Source: an uncultured bacterium (lineage in GTDB: Bacteria > Patescibacteriota > Saccharimonadia > Saccharimonadales > Saccharimonadaceae). From it: a DNA stretch of 64,000 nucleotides. Positions 26,392 to 34,195 of this stretch are shown in pieces; the stretch's first letter is position 1, and each line of letters opens with the position of its first letter. The stretch covers positions 1 to 64,000 of the forward strand of contig CACWJA010000001.1 of assembly GCA_902761145.1 (NCBI GenBank), read 5' to 3'. The position numbers were made by a program, and so were the translations under genes. The notes below the pieces were generated by a model. The model had not been told where the DNA came from. It was given only the letters and a program-made list of their open reading frames with translations, and did not search any database.

Positions 26392-26994
26392 TCATTTGTT
26401 ATTCTTCTCTATACTCTTACTCCTTTCTTTTCTGAGCTTTTCCAACTCTTCTCTTTCTTCCTTGGATAACTTATTATTACCAAGCATCATCCAAATCCCC
26501 CCAACAACTAGTATTATCACGAGCACCACTACAAGCGTTAATGGTTCTTGCATCATCATTACCAAATTTCCAAATCCACTAAGCTTAAATAAATATTTGC
26601 CCTCGACATCTTTCATGCTTACAGTGTCGGAATCGTTGTTATTGTTGTTGTCGCCCTTCGTTACTAACTTTTTTTCACCGTTCACATCTATAATATCCAC
26701 CACGCGATGCGTCACAACATGATTCTCTGCATCTCTAAAAGCAACGATATCATTCTTTTGCAATGATTCTGCATCAACTTCTCTCGTAACCGCCAAATCA
26801 CCCTTAAATATCTCCGTTTCCATAGAACCAGAAAGCACAACAAAAGGCTTATATCCAAATATCGACGGTATCTTATCTGGATTAACTTTTGTCTGAATAA
26901 ACACTGCAGCGCATATAACAACCAAAAGAACAAGGACAGTCAACACTACATACTGCACTATCTTTATCAAAAGTTTTGTATTAATCTTTGCCAA
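26392..26994 (-). CDS. Signal peptidase I of the SipW type, copy 1
   Basis: 200 aa from a TTG at 26994 that has AAGGAG exactly 5 nt upstream; an ATG at 27018 in the same frame has a weaker site and would add 8 residues. Catalytic Ser57 (VLSGSMET) and His96 (VVTHRVV), and KGDNNNN with the acidic residue. Membrane helices are at about 12-34 and near 146-168, with a charged C-terminal tail. First gene of the six-gene fibre operon. Confidence 0.87.
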   Translation of the reverse strand: MAKINTKLLIKIVQYVVLTVLVLLVVICAAVFIQTKVNPDKIPSIFGYKPFVVLSGSMETEIFKGDLAVTREVDAESLQKNDIVAFRDAENHVVTHRVVDIIDVNGEKKLVTKGDNNNNNDSDTVSMKDVEGKYLFKLSGFGNLVMMMQEPLTLVVVLVIILVVGGIWMMLGNNKLSKEEREELEKLRKERSKSIEKNNK

Positions 26995-27053
26995 TTCTTC
27001 TCCTTCTGCTGCGCACATAAGAGCCTAATGTCTCAAAGCTCTTATCTTTATTA

Positions 27054-27082
27054 AGTATAGCACTTTGCCACACCATATTCAA
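27054..27082 (-). promoter_or_regulatory. Promoter of the TasA/SipW operon
   Basis: TTGAAT (27077-27082), 17-nt spacer, TATACT (27054-27059) on the minus strand. The predicted leader contains an AAGAGC/GCTCTT stem around 27020-27045. Confidence 0.6.
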
Positions 27083-27215
27083 GCCGCAATACACCACAAA
27101 CAATTAGCGATCAGTACACTTCTTTATTTATTAAAAACCAATACCCACTCACCTATCCAGTAGCTATCATTCTAGCTCATTCTCTAGACATCCTTTATTC
27201 TCTGCCATAATCCTA

Positions 27216-28151
27216 TTAATGCGATGTACCCAATAGCTCTTCCGCGCTAAACGGACAATATCTCCTAAACAATTCATTGATTCTCTGTTCATATTGTCTA
27301 TATTCTTCTTCCCCATTCTCCGGACTATGTATATAAAAATCATATTTTTTTCTAGTGTCCACATCGTCGCGTGCTTCACCCTTATTTCTCTCTATGAAAT
27401 ATTCAATCGCAGTTCTAGGAAAGCCAAATAGGCGTCCTAGCTCTCTCGTAGCATCACCAGTTTGTCTTTCCTCTCGACTTTTTTCCACTAATTCCCTCAC
27501 ACGCCTAGCCGTCTCCTCCGTCTTCGCAACATAATAATCTAACTCTATATAATCAGGCGAATATTGTGACCTCTCGGTATTTTCAACATACTTAAGCCCC
27601 AAGCTATCCAGTGTAGCCCTCGTGCTATTTTTCTTGTCCTCCACCTCATCATCAAGTGCATACACAGTAAACTCCGTAGCATGTTTTATTCCGCCAACTA
27701 TCCCCACCAAACCATATTTACCTTCATTTGGTATGTCAGAGACAACATCCATCACCTCAAAATCTTCCTTTTTATCCTCAAGTTCATGCTTAAACTTTGG
27801 ATCAACTATCCTATCATCCGTTTCTTTCTCATTAGGCTCACTATAATTATCAAACCTCCGTCCATTGAAATTTAAAAAAGCCAATCTCCCCAACTTTTTT
27901 AAATGGTCCAATTTTAGCATAGCATCTTCCAACGTATCACCAGGATCCACTATTACATGCGTCAAAAGGCCAGCACGAATTTGCTTATCCTCTTCAGAAT
28001 TACCATCATGATATACAGTTTTTATGCCCATGTCATCTTCTTTCGCCGCTTTTGCAAACTCTTCAAAGCTCGACACAGCTCCGAGCACCTTTTCCACTTT
28101 AGTTTGTTGCTGTTGTTCGCTCTGGTTGCTATTAATTCTCTCCGTTCCCAT
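27216..28151 (-). CDS. Unknown 311-aa soluble protein
   Basis: No signal peptide or membrane helix. The N-terminus is Gln-rich, the middle is acidic, and the C-terminal part has GRLFGFPRTAIEYFIERNKGEA followed by a charged helix region. I do not recognise a family. The start has no ribosome site and carries a leaderless promoter. It is separated by about 200 bp from the fibre operon downstream and so is probably independent of it. Confidence 0.6.
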   Translation of the reverse strand: MGTERINSNQSEQQQQTKVEKVLGAVSSFEEFAKAAKEDDMGIKTVYHDGNSEEDKQIRAGLLTHVIVDPGDTLEDAMLKLDHLKKLGRLAFLNFNGRRFDNYSEPNEKETDDRIVDPKFKHELEDKKEDFEVMDVVSDIPNEGKYGLVGIVGGIKHATEFTVYALDDEVEDKKNSTRATLDSLGLKYVENTERSQYSPDYIELDYYVAKTEETARRVRELVEKSREERQTGDATRELGRLFGFPRTAIEYFIERNKGEARDDVDTRKKYDFYIHSPENGEEEYRQYEQRINELFRRYCPFSAEELLGTSH

Positions 28152-28158
28152 ACCTTAC

Positions 28159-28164
28159 ATTATA
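28159..28164 (-). promoter_or_regulatory. Leaderless -10 box of the 311-aa gene
   Basis: Minus-strand TATAAT, 7 nt before the ATG at 28151. Confidence 0.55.
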
Positions 28165-28168
28165 TACC

Positions 28169-28262
28169 AAAATATGTTATAATAATATCTAAATTAACAA
28201 ATATCGCAGGTTGGTTTTGAATTTAAAGATCGGAATCTTGAATTTTTAAACTAACCTATTTC
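28169..28262 (+). pseudogene. Decayed duplicate of the ychF promoter and first codons, with hairpin
   Basis: Positions 28169-28236 match 29064-29131 without gaps at 58 of 68 bases. They include a -10 box (TATAAT 28178-28183), the leader and the codons for NLKIGI, but the start codon is TTG and a stop follows at once. A 10-bp hairpin (28208-28217 with 28248-28257, wobble valid in plus-strand RNA) and a T-rich tail follow, so it may now give a small RNA. Confidence 0.65.
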
Positions 28263-28299
28263 TTCTTGCATTAAACGACTTCAATAAACTAAAAATCAC

Positions 28300-29010
28300 T
28301 TATTTTTGTTGTCTACATAATTCGATCAATGAAGCAAACTCTTTAAAAGAAAAAGTTCCATCGGGATTCTTTTCATATATGAAATCATAGTCACCACCTT
28401 CGCAACCATTATAGATTCCCATATTATCGCTCAGATTATTAAAATGTACTGTGTACAAATAACCCCCATCATCTAAGGGCGTCGTTTTATGATAAGCGTA
28501 TCCGTCATAAACATTTGTCAGGCCCACCGCACCATCATGCACTAATACCACATTATCGCCTTGTTTTAACAGCCCCTCTGACAATTTTTGGTTAATTCTA
28601 GCATCGACAAAAGCCTTATCAAAAACCTTATAAGCTCTTTGTTTCATATCGTCAATTGTTTTCATCCCATATAAATTTAGAATTTTATACTCATCATATT
28701 CTGAATCCATATTTGAATACTTTAATAGCGTAGCATTATCCATAAACCAACTATATATAAACATAGCTTCCGCATAATAATCATTAAATTGAGGCTGTTC
28801 GTCTTCTGTTGTTTGCACTGATATTGCATTATTTAAGCTATCGATCTCTTTTTTGGCTTGCATATTCTGCCACAGTTCAATTCCACCAAAGACAATTCCA
28901 CCAATCGCAATAATTGCAAAAACAATGATAATTGCTACATATTTTTTATTTCTAGCTTCTGGCTGAGCTTGTCGTACGACCGACTCAGCAGTTTGTTCTT
29001 GTGGATTCAT
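28300..29010 (-). CDS. Unknown membrane-anchored 236-aa protein
   Basis: One N-terminal membrane helix (YVAIIIVFAIIAIGGIVFGG, about 24-43) and an extracytoplasmic domain with no family I recognise. A GGAA site precedes the ATG and TATAAT at 29042-29047 is a likely -10. The gene lies between the ychF promoter and the decayed copy of that promoter, as if it came in with the duplication. Confidence 0.6.
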   Translation of the reverse strand: MNPQEQTAESVVRQAQPEARNKKYVAIIIVFAIIAIGGIVFGGIELWQNMQAKKEIDSLNNAISVQTTEDEQPQFNDYYAEAMFIYSWFMDNATLLKYSNMDSEYDEYKILNLYGMKTIDDMKQRAYKVFDKAFVDARINQKLSEGLLKQGDNVVLVHDGAVGLTNVYDGYAYHKTTPLDDGGYLYTVHFNNLSDNMGIYNGCEGGDYDFIYEKNPDGTFSFKEFASLIELCRQQK

Positions 29011-29111
29011 TTTTATAAATTCCTATTTTACTTATGGTTTTATTATACCATATAGAATCTAGAAAAATATGATACAATAGTATCTACAATAACAGATATC
29101 ACAGGTTGGTT

Positions 29112-30101
29112 ATGAATTTAAAAATAGGAATTGTTGGCCTACCAAATGTAGGCAAATCCACACTATTTAACGCCCTTACTAACGCTGGCGCACTCGCCGC
29201 CAACTATCCTTTTGCTACCATCGAACCAAATGTCGGTATTGTACCAGTACCAGACAAACGCCTAGACACTCTAGCCAAAATGTACGATACAAATAAAGTC
29301 GTTCCTGCCACCGTAGAATTCGTAGATATTGCCGGCCTAGTAGCCGGTGCATCCAAAGGCGAAGGTCTCGGCAATAAATTTCTCGCCCACATCCGCGAAT
29401 GTCAAGCTATTTGTCACGTAGTGCGTGCCTTCAAAAACGACGACATCATTCGCGCAGACAACAAAATAGAAGACGATATTATCGCACAAGCCAAAGATGA
29501 CATAGATATTATCAATCTAGAGCTTCAGCTCTCCGACGAAGAGACCAAAGCCAAAATAGCCGCCAAACGCAAAAAAGACTCCGGCGACGAAAACATCCCT
29601 TTCCTCACTGAAAAGCCTGTAATTTACATGTTCAATGTAGACGAATCTGGCCTAACGGACACCACGCTTCAAGAAAAACTAAGATCACTAGTCGCTCCCG
29701 CTGAGTGTGTCTTTGTCAATGCCAAACTCGAAGAAGAAATGTCTAATATGGATCACTCTGAGCGCAAAGAATTTTTAGCCAGCTATGGAGTAGAACATGA
29801 CGCACTAGAAGAACTTATCCAAGCAGCATATACTACACTCGGCCTTCAATCATTCCTTACTGCTGGCAAAAAAGAGTGTCGTGCCTGGACCATCAAGAAA
29901 GGCTCCACCGCGCCAGAAGCCGCCGGCACCATCCATACAGACTTTGAACGCGGCTTCATTGCTGCATCTATTTGCAATTTCACAGATCTTAAAGAACTCG
30001 GCTCCGAACAAGCCGTCAAAGCTGCCGGTAAACTCCGCCTCGAAGGCAAAACGTACATCATGCAAGACGGCGACGTAGTAGAGTTCAAATTTAACGTCTA
30101 G
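29112..30101 (+). CDS. ychF: Ribosome-binding GTPase/ATPase YchF (Obg family)
   Basis: 329 aa from ATG 29112; a TTG two codons earlier is less likely. P-loop GLPNVGKST, switch segment NYPFATIEPNVG, G3 DIAGLVAGASKGEGLGN, NVDE in the G4 position, and a C-terminal TGS domain ending MQDGDVVEFKFNV. The family binds ribosomes and hydrolyses ATP in preference to GTP. It has a leader of about 25 nt with an AGGTTGG element, whose sequence is copied at 28169-28236. Confidence 0.95.
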   Translation: MNLKIGIVGLPNVGKSTLFNALTNAGALAANYPFATIEPNVGIVPVPDKRLDTLAKMYDTNKVVPATVEFVDIAGLVAGASKGEGLGNKFLAHIRECQAICHVVRAFKNDDIIRADNKIEDDIIAQAKDDIDIINLELQLSDEETKAKIAAKRKKDSGDENIPFLTEKPVIYMFNVDESGLTDTTLQEKLRSLVAPAECVFVNAKLEEEMSNMDHSERKEFLASYGVEHDALEELIQAAYTTLGLQSFLTAGKKECRAWTIKKGSTAPEAAGTIHTDFERGFIAASICNFTDLKELGSEQAVKAAGKLRLEGKTYIMQDGDVVEFKFNV

Positions 30102-30104
30102 TTA

Positions 30105-31412
30105 CTATATCCCACTCACATCAGATATTTCATCTACCTGCACATTCGTGTTTGTAGTATCAACATCACTCATGGAAATATTCACTTTTCCACCATTATC
30201 CCCACTGCGTCCCCACTCATTAGTTCCAAGTGCCGAAATAAAATATTCATTATCGCTAAATTCTACCGACGTACCAGTCAAGTCTATAGTGGCACTAGTA
30301 TTTGTGACGAAGAAAAACGGCGTATTATCATATACCGCAGAAGAAGCTAGCACGACCAACTCACAATCAGTCGCCGTAAAAGAGCCAGTTCCTTCGCCAG
30401 CATCACCAGACATACTCTGATATATCATTACCCCTGCATTATCTACCTCACCGCGATTTCCATTACCGTTCGCCGAAAAATCACATCCTTGTAATTTCAC
30501 TGAGTTCTTTCCTTCCACTACGGCAATCTGTGCACCAGTCGCCGTACCATTAGAATTTGTCACAACAATATCGCCAGTAGAATATATCAAAGGTGATCCA
30601 GCTCCAGCAGTAGCCAAAGTCATATTATCTGCCACCACAGTACCCTCGCCACGATCCGTGGCAAGTGCCGCCGAAGACCCGCCCTGAGTAGATATATTTA
30701 CATTATCTGCATTTATCGTACCTCCGAAAGTTGCGTGTAGTCCTCTCGAATTATCTTTCGTAGTCTTAATCGTAGACTCAGCTACACGGATCATACCGCC
30801 ATTAGTAGCTACTACTGCATTCGCACCGGATACAGACGTATCAATGGCAGCCTTTTCTACGCTTACAGAAGACCCTTCGCCCACTACCACTATCGCCGAA
30901 TTCTTTCCATAAAAACTATATTCATCACCTCGTCCTGCAAAATCTTCAGATCCTGTTTTATTAATAGCTACATCGCCATTAATTTTCAACGCTCCACCAT
31001 TTATTACCAAGAATACCGCCTCATCATCATTTGCAGATTCATACGTGCCAGACATTATTTCTGCCTCTATACCATCCACTACATACGCACCTTTATAGGT
31101 AACAGTTCGTCCATCTATTGTGGTAGTTACACTACCACTTTTTAAATCGGTATTACTGCTGCCCTCATTATCTTCAATGATGGAGTATCCTCCCGTCCCA
31201 CTTTTATCAATATTCTTTTCATTATTCATAAAATACATCACCACAGCCACTATCACAGCAATTAATATCACTCCAGATAAACTTATCCCAGTAACTACCC
31301 ACTTACCGTCCGCCTTTTTTAACCCAGCTTTATCCTTTTCTTTTATCATCTCTGTTTTATTAACAACATTACTTTTGCTTAATATATTCGGAGTATTCTT
31401 TTGTTCGTCCAT
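30105..31412 (-). CDS. Membrane-anchored beta-helix surface protein
   Basis: 435 aa starting at ATG 31412. Cytoplasmic basic N-terminus, one membrane helix (about 41-62), then repeated short strands such as GGALKINGDVAIN, SVSVEKAAIDTS, GGMIRVAESTIKT and GTINADNVNIST. This is the periodicity of a right-handed parallel beta-helix. Function unknown; an adhesin or glycan-binding role is plausible. The frame opens further upstream, but that part overlaps the promoter. Confidence 0.65.
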   Translation of the reverse strand: MDEQKNTPNILSKSNVVNKTEMIKEKDKAGLKKADGKWVVTGISLSGVILIAVIVAVVMYFMNNEKNIDKSGTGGYSIIEDNEGSSNTDLKSGSVTTTIDGRTVTYKGAYVVDGIEAEIMSGTYESANDDEAVFLVINGGALKINGDVAINKTGSEDFAGRGDEYSFYGKNSAIVVVGEGSSVSVEKAAIDTSVSGANAVVATNGGMIRVAESTIKTTKDNSRGLHATFGGTINADNVNISTQGGSSAALATDRGEGTVVADNMTLATAGAGSPLIYSTGDIVVTNSNGTATGAQIAVVEGKNSVKLQGCDFSANGNGNRGEVDNAGVMIYQSMSGDAGEGTGSFTATDCELVVLASSAVYDNTPFFFVTNTSATIDLTGTSVEFSDNEYFISALGTNEWGRSGDNGGKVNISMSDVDTTNTNVQVDEISDVSGI

Positions 31413-31418
31413 ATCCTT

Positions 31419-31424
31419 ATTATA
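31419..31424 (-). promoter_or_regulatory. Leaderless -10 box of the beta-helix gene
   Basis: Minus-strand TATAAT, 6 nt before the ATG at 31412. Confidence 0.5.
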
Positions 31425-31448
31425 CATAAATTTCTACAAGCGTAAACA

Positions 31449-32405
31449 TTAATCCAACGTGAACCAATCTCTTACTTCAAAATCAGCCCCAGTCACATCT
31501 GCAACTGCCAACAATGGGTCATATTCTAAAAATTCCTGTCGAAACTTCAAAAATGATTCTGCCGCATATCGCATTTGCCGCTGTTTTTTATCATCTATAG
31601 CCATCAACCCTCCACCAGCATAATCATTCTTCCTATACTTTACCTCCGTAAAATAGATCTTACCGTCACATATAGATATAATGTCTATCTCATAAAAATA
31701 AGTCTTATGATTTCTGGCTACTATCTCATGTCCTTTTCGTACCAAATATTCCGCCACCACTTCCTCACCATGTTGCCCTATCGATGTTGTATTTTTTACG
31801 ACACTTTTACTTTCCATATCATATCCAGTCATACTCTTGCATGGTTCAAAACTGCGTCTATGCTCTGGGCAAATCCCATATTCCATTATTGCCCTCCTAT
31901 GAGCTGCCGTACCGTAGCCCATATGCCGGTCAAACCCATACTCAGGATATTTCATCGCTATATCAATCATATACTTATCTCGTGCCACTTTCGCCACTAT
32001 CGACGCTGCAGAAACTTCACGTATCTTATCATCCGCTTTTACCACCGTAGATACATATTTCCCCAACGGCGTATCGGACAAGAAATTCACCTTGCCATCT
32101 ATTATTATCTGCGAAAATGATACGTGCAACCTCTGAACCTCCTTTACCGCTCTCCTTGTCGCAAGTTTTAACGCCTCAGATATCCCCACTTCATCCAGCT
32201 CATTATTTGTCACCCATCCAAGCCCTACTGCTGCCTCAGTTAGTATTATTTCACTTAACCGCTCACGCTTCTTTGCTGACAACTTTTTCGAGTCTTTCAA
32301 GTCCAGATACCACTCCTTCGTAGTATCTGGCAATATCACTGCGCCCACAACAAGCGGCCCCGCTAAAGGGCCGCGTCCTACTTCATCTATACCGAGTATT
32401 GCCAT
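31449..32405 (-). CDS. rnhB: Ribonuclease HII fused to a YraN (UPF0102) endonuclease-like domain
   Basis: 318 aa. Residues 1-195 are RNase HII, which removes ribonucleotides from DNA: GIDEVGRGPLAGP with Asp7 and Glu8, IIIDGK, VVKADDKIREVSAASIVAKVARD, and the C-terminal HMGYGT and HRRSF segments. Residues 208-318 are a YraN-type nuclease fold: GEEVVAEYLVRKGHEIVARN, EIDIISI with Asp241, and FTEVKYRK with Glu254 and Lys256. In many bacteria the two genes are neighbours; here they are one chain. It overlaps rplS by one base (TAATG). Confidence 0.92.
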   Translation of the reverse strand: MAILGIDEVGRGPLAGPLVVGAVILPDTTKEWYLDLKDSKKLSAKKRERLSEIILTEAAVGLGWVTNNELDEVGISEALKLATRRAVKEVQRLHVSFSQIIIDGKVNFLSDTPLGKYVSTVVKADDKIREVSAASIVAKVARDKYMIDIAMKYPEYGFDRHMGYGTAAHRRAIMEYGICPEHRRSFEPCKSMTGYDMESKSVVKNTTSIGQHGEEVVAEYLVRKGHEIVARNHKTYFYEIDIISICDGKIYFTEVKYRKNDYAGGGLMAIDDKKQRQMRYAAESFLKFRQEFLEYDPLLAVADVTGADFEVRDWFTLD

Positions 32406-32932
32406 TAGGCTTCTTTAGTAGTTTCCGTTTTGGTTTCTTCGGGAGATTCAGACTTTGTTGCTTCAGTAGTTTCAACTTCTGCAACATCCGATTTTGCCTC
32501 CTCAACTAGAGCCTCAGCAGTCTCTACTACTTCTACCTCAGGCTCTTCCACTACAGTAGTATCGTTCACTGCTACACGATCAAAGTCCTTGCCTTTCAAT
32601 CTTGCGGACTTACCAGATCTCTCACGTAGGTAGGTAAGGTTATTACGGCGTACCTTAGAACGCTTAGTAATCTCAATCTTCTCTACTAAGGGCGAGTGAA
32701 TCAAATAAGACTTCTCTACACCCACGCCAGATGTAACCTTGCGCACCACTATCCGTGCGGTATGAGATTCCTTACGGTCCACGCGTATCACCACGCCTTC
32801 GAAAGTCTGCAAACGGAACTTGCTACCTTCCTTAATTTTCTGAGTAACTTTCACAGTATCGCCAGACCGTACATCCACTACAGCCTTCTTCTTCTGTGCG
32901 TCACCAATCTGCTTTAGAATAGAAAAACTCAT
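32405..32932 (-). CDS. rplS: Ribosomal protein bL19 with an acidic C-terminal extension
   Basis: 175 aa against about 115 for the family. The core is normal (GDTVKVTQKIKEG, QTFEGVVI, SYLIHSPLVEKIEI, RRNNLTYLRERSGKSARL). About 50 extra residues at the C-terminus are Glu, Val, Thr and Ala and are probably disordered. A short AAAGG lies upstream. Confidence 0.95.
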   Translation of the reverse strand: MSFSILKQIGDAQKKKAVVDVRSGDTVKVTQKIKEGSKFRLQTFEGVVIRVDRKESHTARIVVRKVTSGVGVEKSYLIHSPLVEKIEITKRSKVRRNNLTYLRERSGKSARLKGKDFDRVAVNDTTVVEEPEVEVVETAEALVEEAKSDVAEVETTEATKSESPEETKTETTKEA

Positions 32933-32979
32933 CTTTATTTAACCTTTATATTATTATATTAATATATATTCTACCATAC

Positions 32980-33060
32980 TTATCGCCAAAACGCAACACT
33001 TACATCTGTCACTCCAGCACAATTATCCTCATAATCATCTCCAGCCAAGTTGTATAGCAT
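32980..33060 (-). CDS. Possible 26-aa small protein between ruvA and rplS
   Basis: Begins MLYNLAGDD and ends VAFWR, directly after the ruvA stop, with AAGG 6 nt from the ATG. It is acidic with one Cys. Too short to judge by homology; it could be chance. Confidence 0.3.
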   Translation of the reverse strand: MLYNLAGDDYEDNCAGVTDVSVAFWR

Positions 33061-33061
33061 T

Positions 33062-33640
33062 TTATGCCTTCAGCGCCAATCGCACTCGCTCTTCTACTGG
33101 TAACTTCGAGTCTACTTTTTCTAATGCCGCCGTAGCTTCCTTCAAAGGAAACCCTAACGCCATCAAGGCATCCAAAGCTTCATCATTTACGGCTACCGAA
33201 ACAGGACCCGCCACGTCAGTCGCTCCATAATGGCTCGGTGTACCTACCTTGTCGCGAATATCCACTATTACCCTCTCGGCCGTCTTCTTTCCAACCCCAA
33301 CAGCCTTTGCCACAAAAGCAGCGTCGGCATTTGCTATGGCATTTCGCACCGCCTCCGCCTCCGCCAATGATAATATCGCTATGGCCGCCTTCGGCCCTAC
33401 ACCCTGTACACCTATTAACAATTCAAAAATCTTCTTTGCCGCCAAACTACCAAATCCATACAACTCTTCCGCATTTTCGCGCACAGCATGATAAGTATAA
33501 TATTTTTTCTTCTCACCTAAATTTATCGCTTCAAAATCCGGCACAGGCACTGCCATCTCATACCCCACTCCATTAACATCGAGTATTATACCATTGTTAC
33601 CAAATTTTTCTTCTACTATACCATTAAGATGTGCTATCAT
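33062..33640 (-). CDS. ruvA: Holliday junction DNA helicase subunit RuvA
   Basis: 192 aa, normal length. Binds Holliday junctions and loads the RuvB motor (ruvB is not in this window). Visible are the N-terminal OB domain (MIAHLNGIVEEK, LDVNGVGYEMAVP), the helix-hairpin-helix pair GVQGVGPKAAIAIL and VGVGKKTAERVIVDIRDK, and the C-terminal domain III. It follows ruvC by 30 bp but has its own leaderless promoter. Confidence 0.95.
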   Translation of the reverse strand: MIAHLNGIVEEKFGNNGIILDVNGVGYEMAVPVPDFEAINLGEKKKYYTYHAVRENAEELYGFGSLAAKKIFELLIGVQGVGPKAAIAILSLAEAEAVRNAIANADAAFVAKAVGVGKKTAERVIVDIRDKVGTPSHYGATDVAGPVSVAVNDEALDALMALGFPLKEATAALEKVDSKLPVEERVRLALKA

Positions 33641-33647
33641 ACATTAT

Positions 33648-33653
33648 ATTGTA
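33648..33653 (-). promoter_or_regulatory. Leaderless extended -10 of ruvA
   Basis: Minus-strand TG-C-TACAAT, 7 nt before the ruvA ATG. Confidence 0.5.
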
Positions 33654-33670
33654 GCATATTACACCATTCC

Positions 33671-34195
33671 TTACTGCTTCTTCCGCGAATTAGAAAACCT
33701 ATCCACAGCCTGCACTTCACCTTCACGATACATCAGTCCACAAGTCACCGCTGCTGCCAAAGCATCCGCTGCATCGTCCGGCTTCGGCTTTACTTTTAAC
33801 CCCAAGTGCACTCGCGCCATTTCCTCCATCTGTGTTTTAGTGGCGGATCCATACCCAGTCAAAGCCTTCTTTATTTCATTTGGAGTATATTCACGTATTT
33901 TCGCGCCATATTGTTGTGCCACCAACAATATTACACCACGCGCCTCCGCCACAGCTATACCCGTAGTAATATTCTTCGCAAAAAACAATTTTTCCACCGC
34001 TACTACTTCTGGTTTTGTCTGTTCAAATACCAATTTTAATGACTCATATAGTTCTTTTAATCTTTCTGGCATCGGCGCATCCACCATAGTAGTCACTGCG
34101 CCATAGTCCAGCGCTTTAGCATCCGCCCTGCTAGACGTTTCTATCAGTCCAAACCCACATATACCTATACCAGGATCTATCCCAAGTATTCTCAT
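33671..34195 (-). CDS. ruvC: Holliday junction resolvase RuvC
   Basis: 174 aa. Cuts Holliday junctions. RNase H-like fold with the first catalytic Asp in ILGIDPGIGICGFG, the Glu in VVAVEKLFFAKN, and the terminal Asp pair in KPKPDDAADALAAA. Its start overlaps the radA stop as ATGA, so the two are translationally coupled. Confidence 0.95.
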   Translation of the reverse strand: MRILGIDPGIGICGFGLIETSSRADAKALDYGAVTTMVDAPMPERLKELYESLKLVFEQTKPEVVAVEKLFFAKNITTGIAVAEARGVILLVAQQYGAKIREYTPNEIKKALTGYGSATKTQMEEMARVHLGLKVKPKPDDAADALAAAVTCGLMYREGEVQAVDRFSNSRKKQ

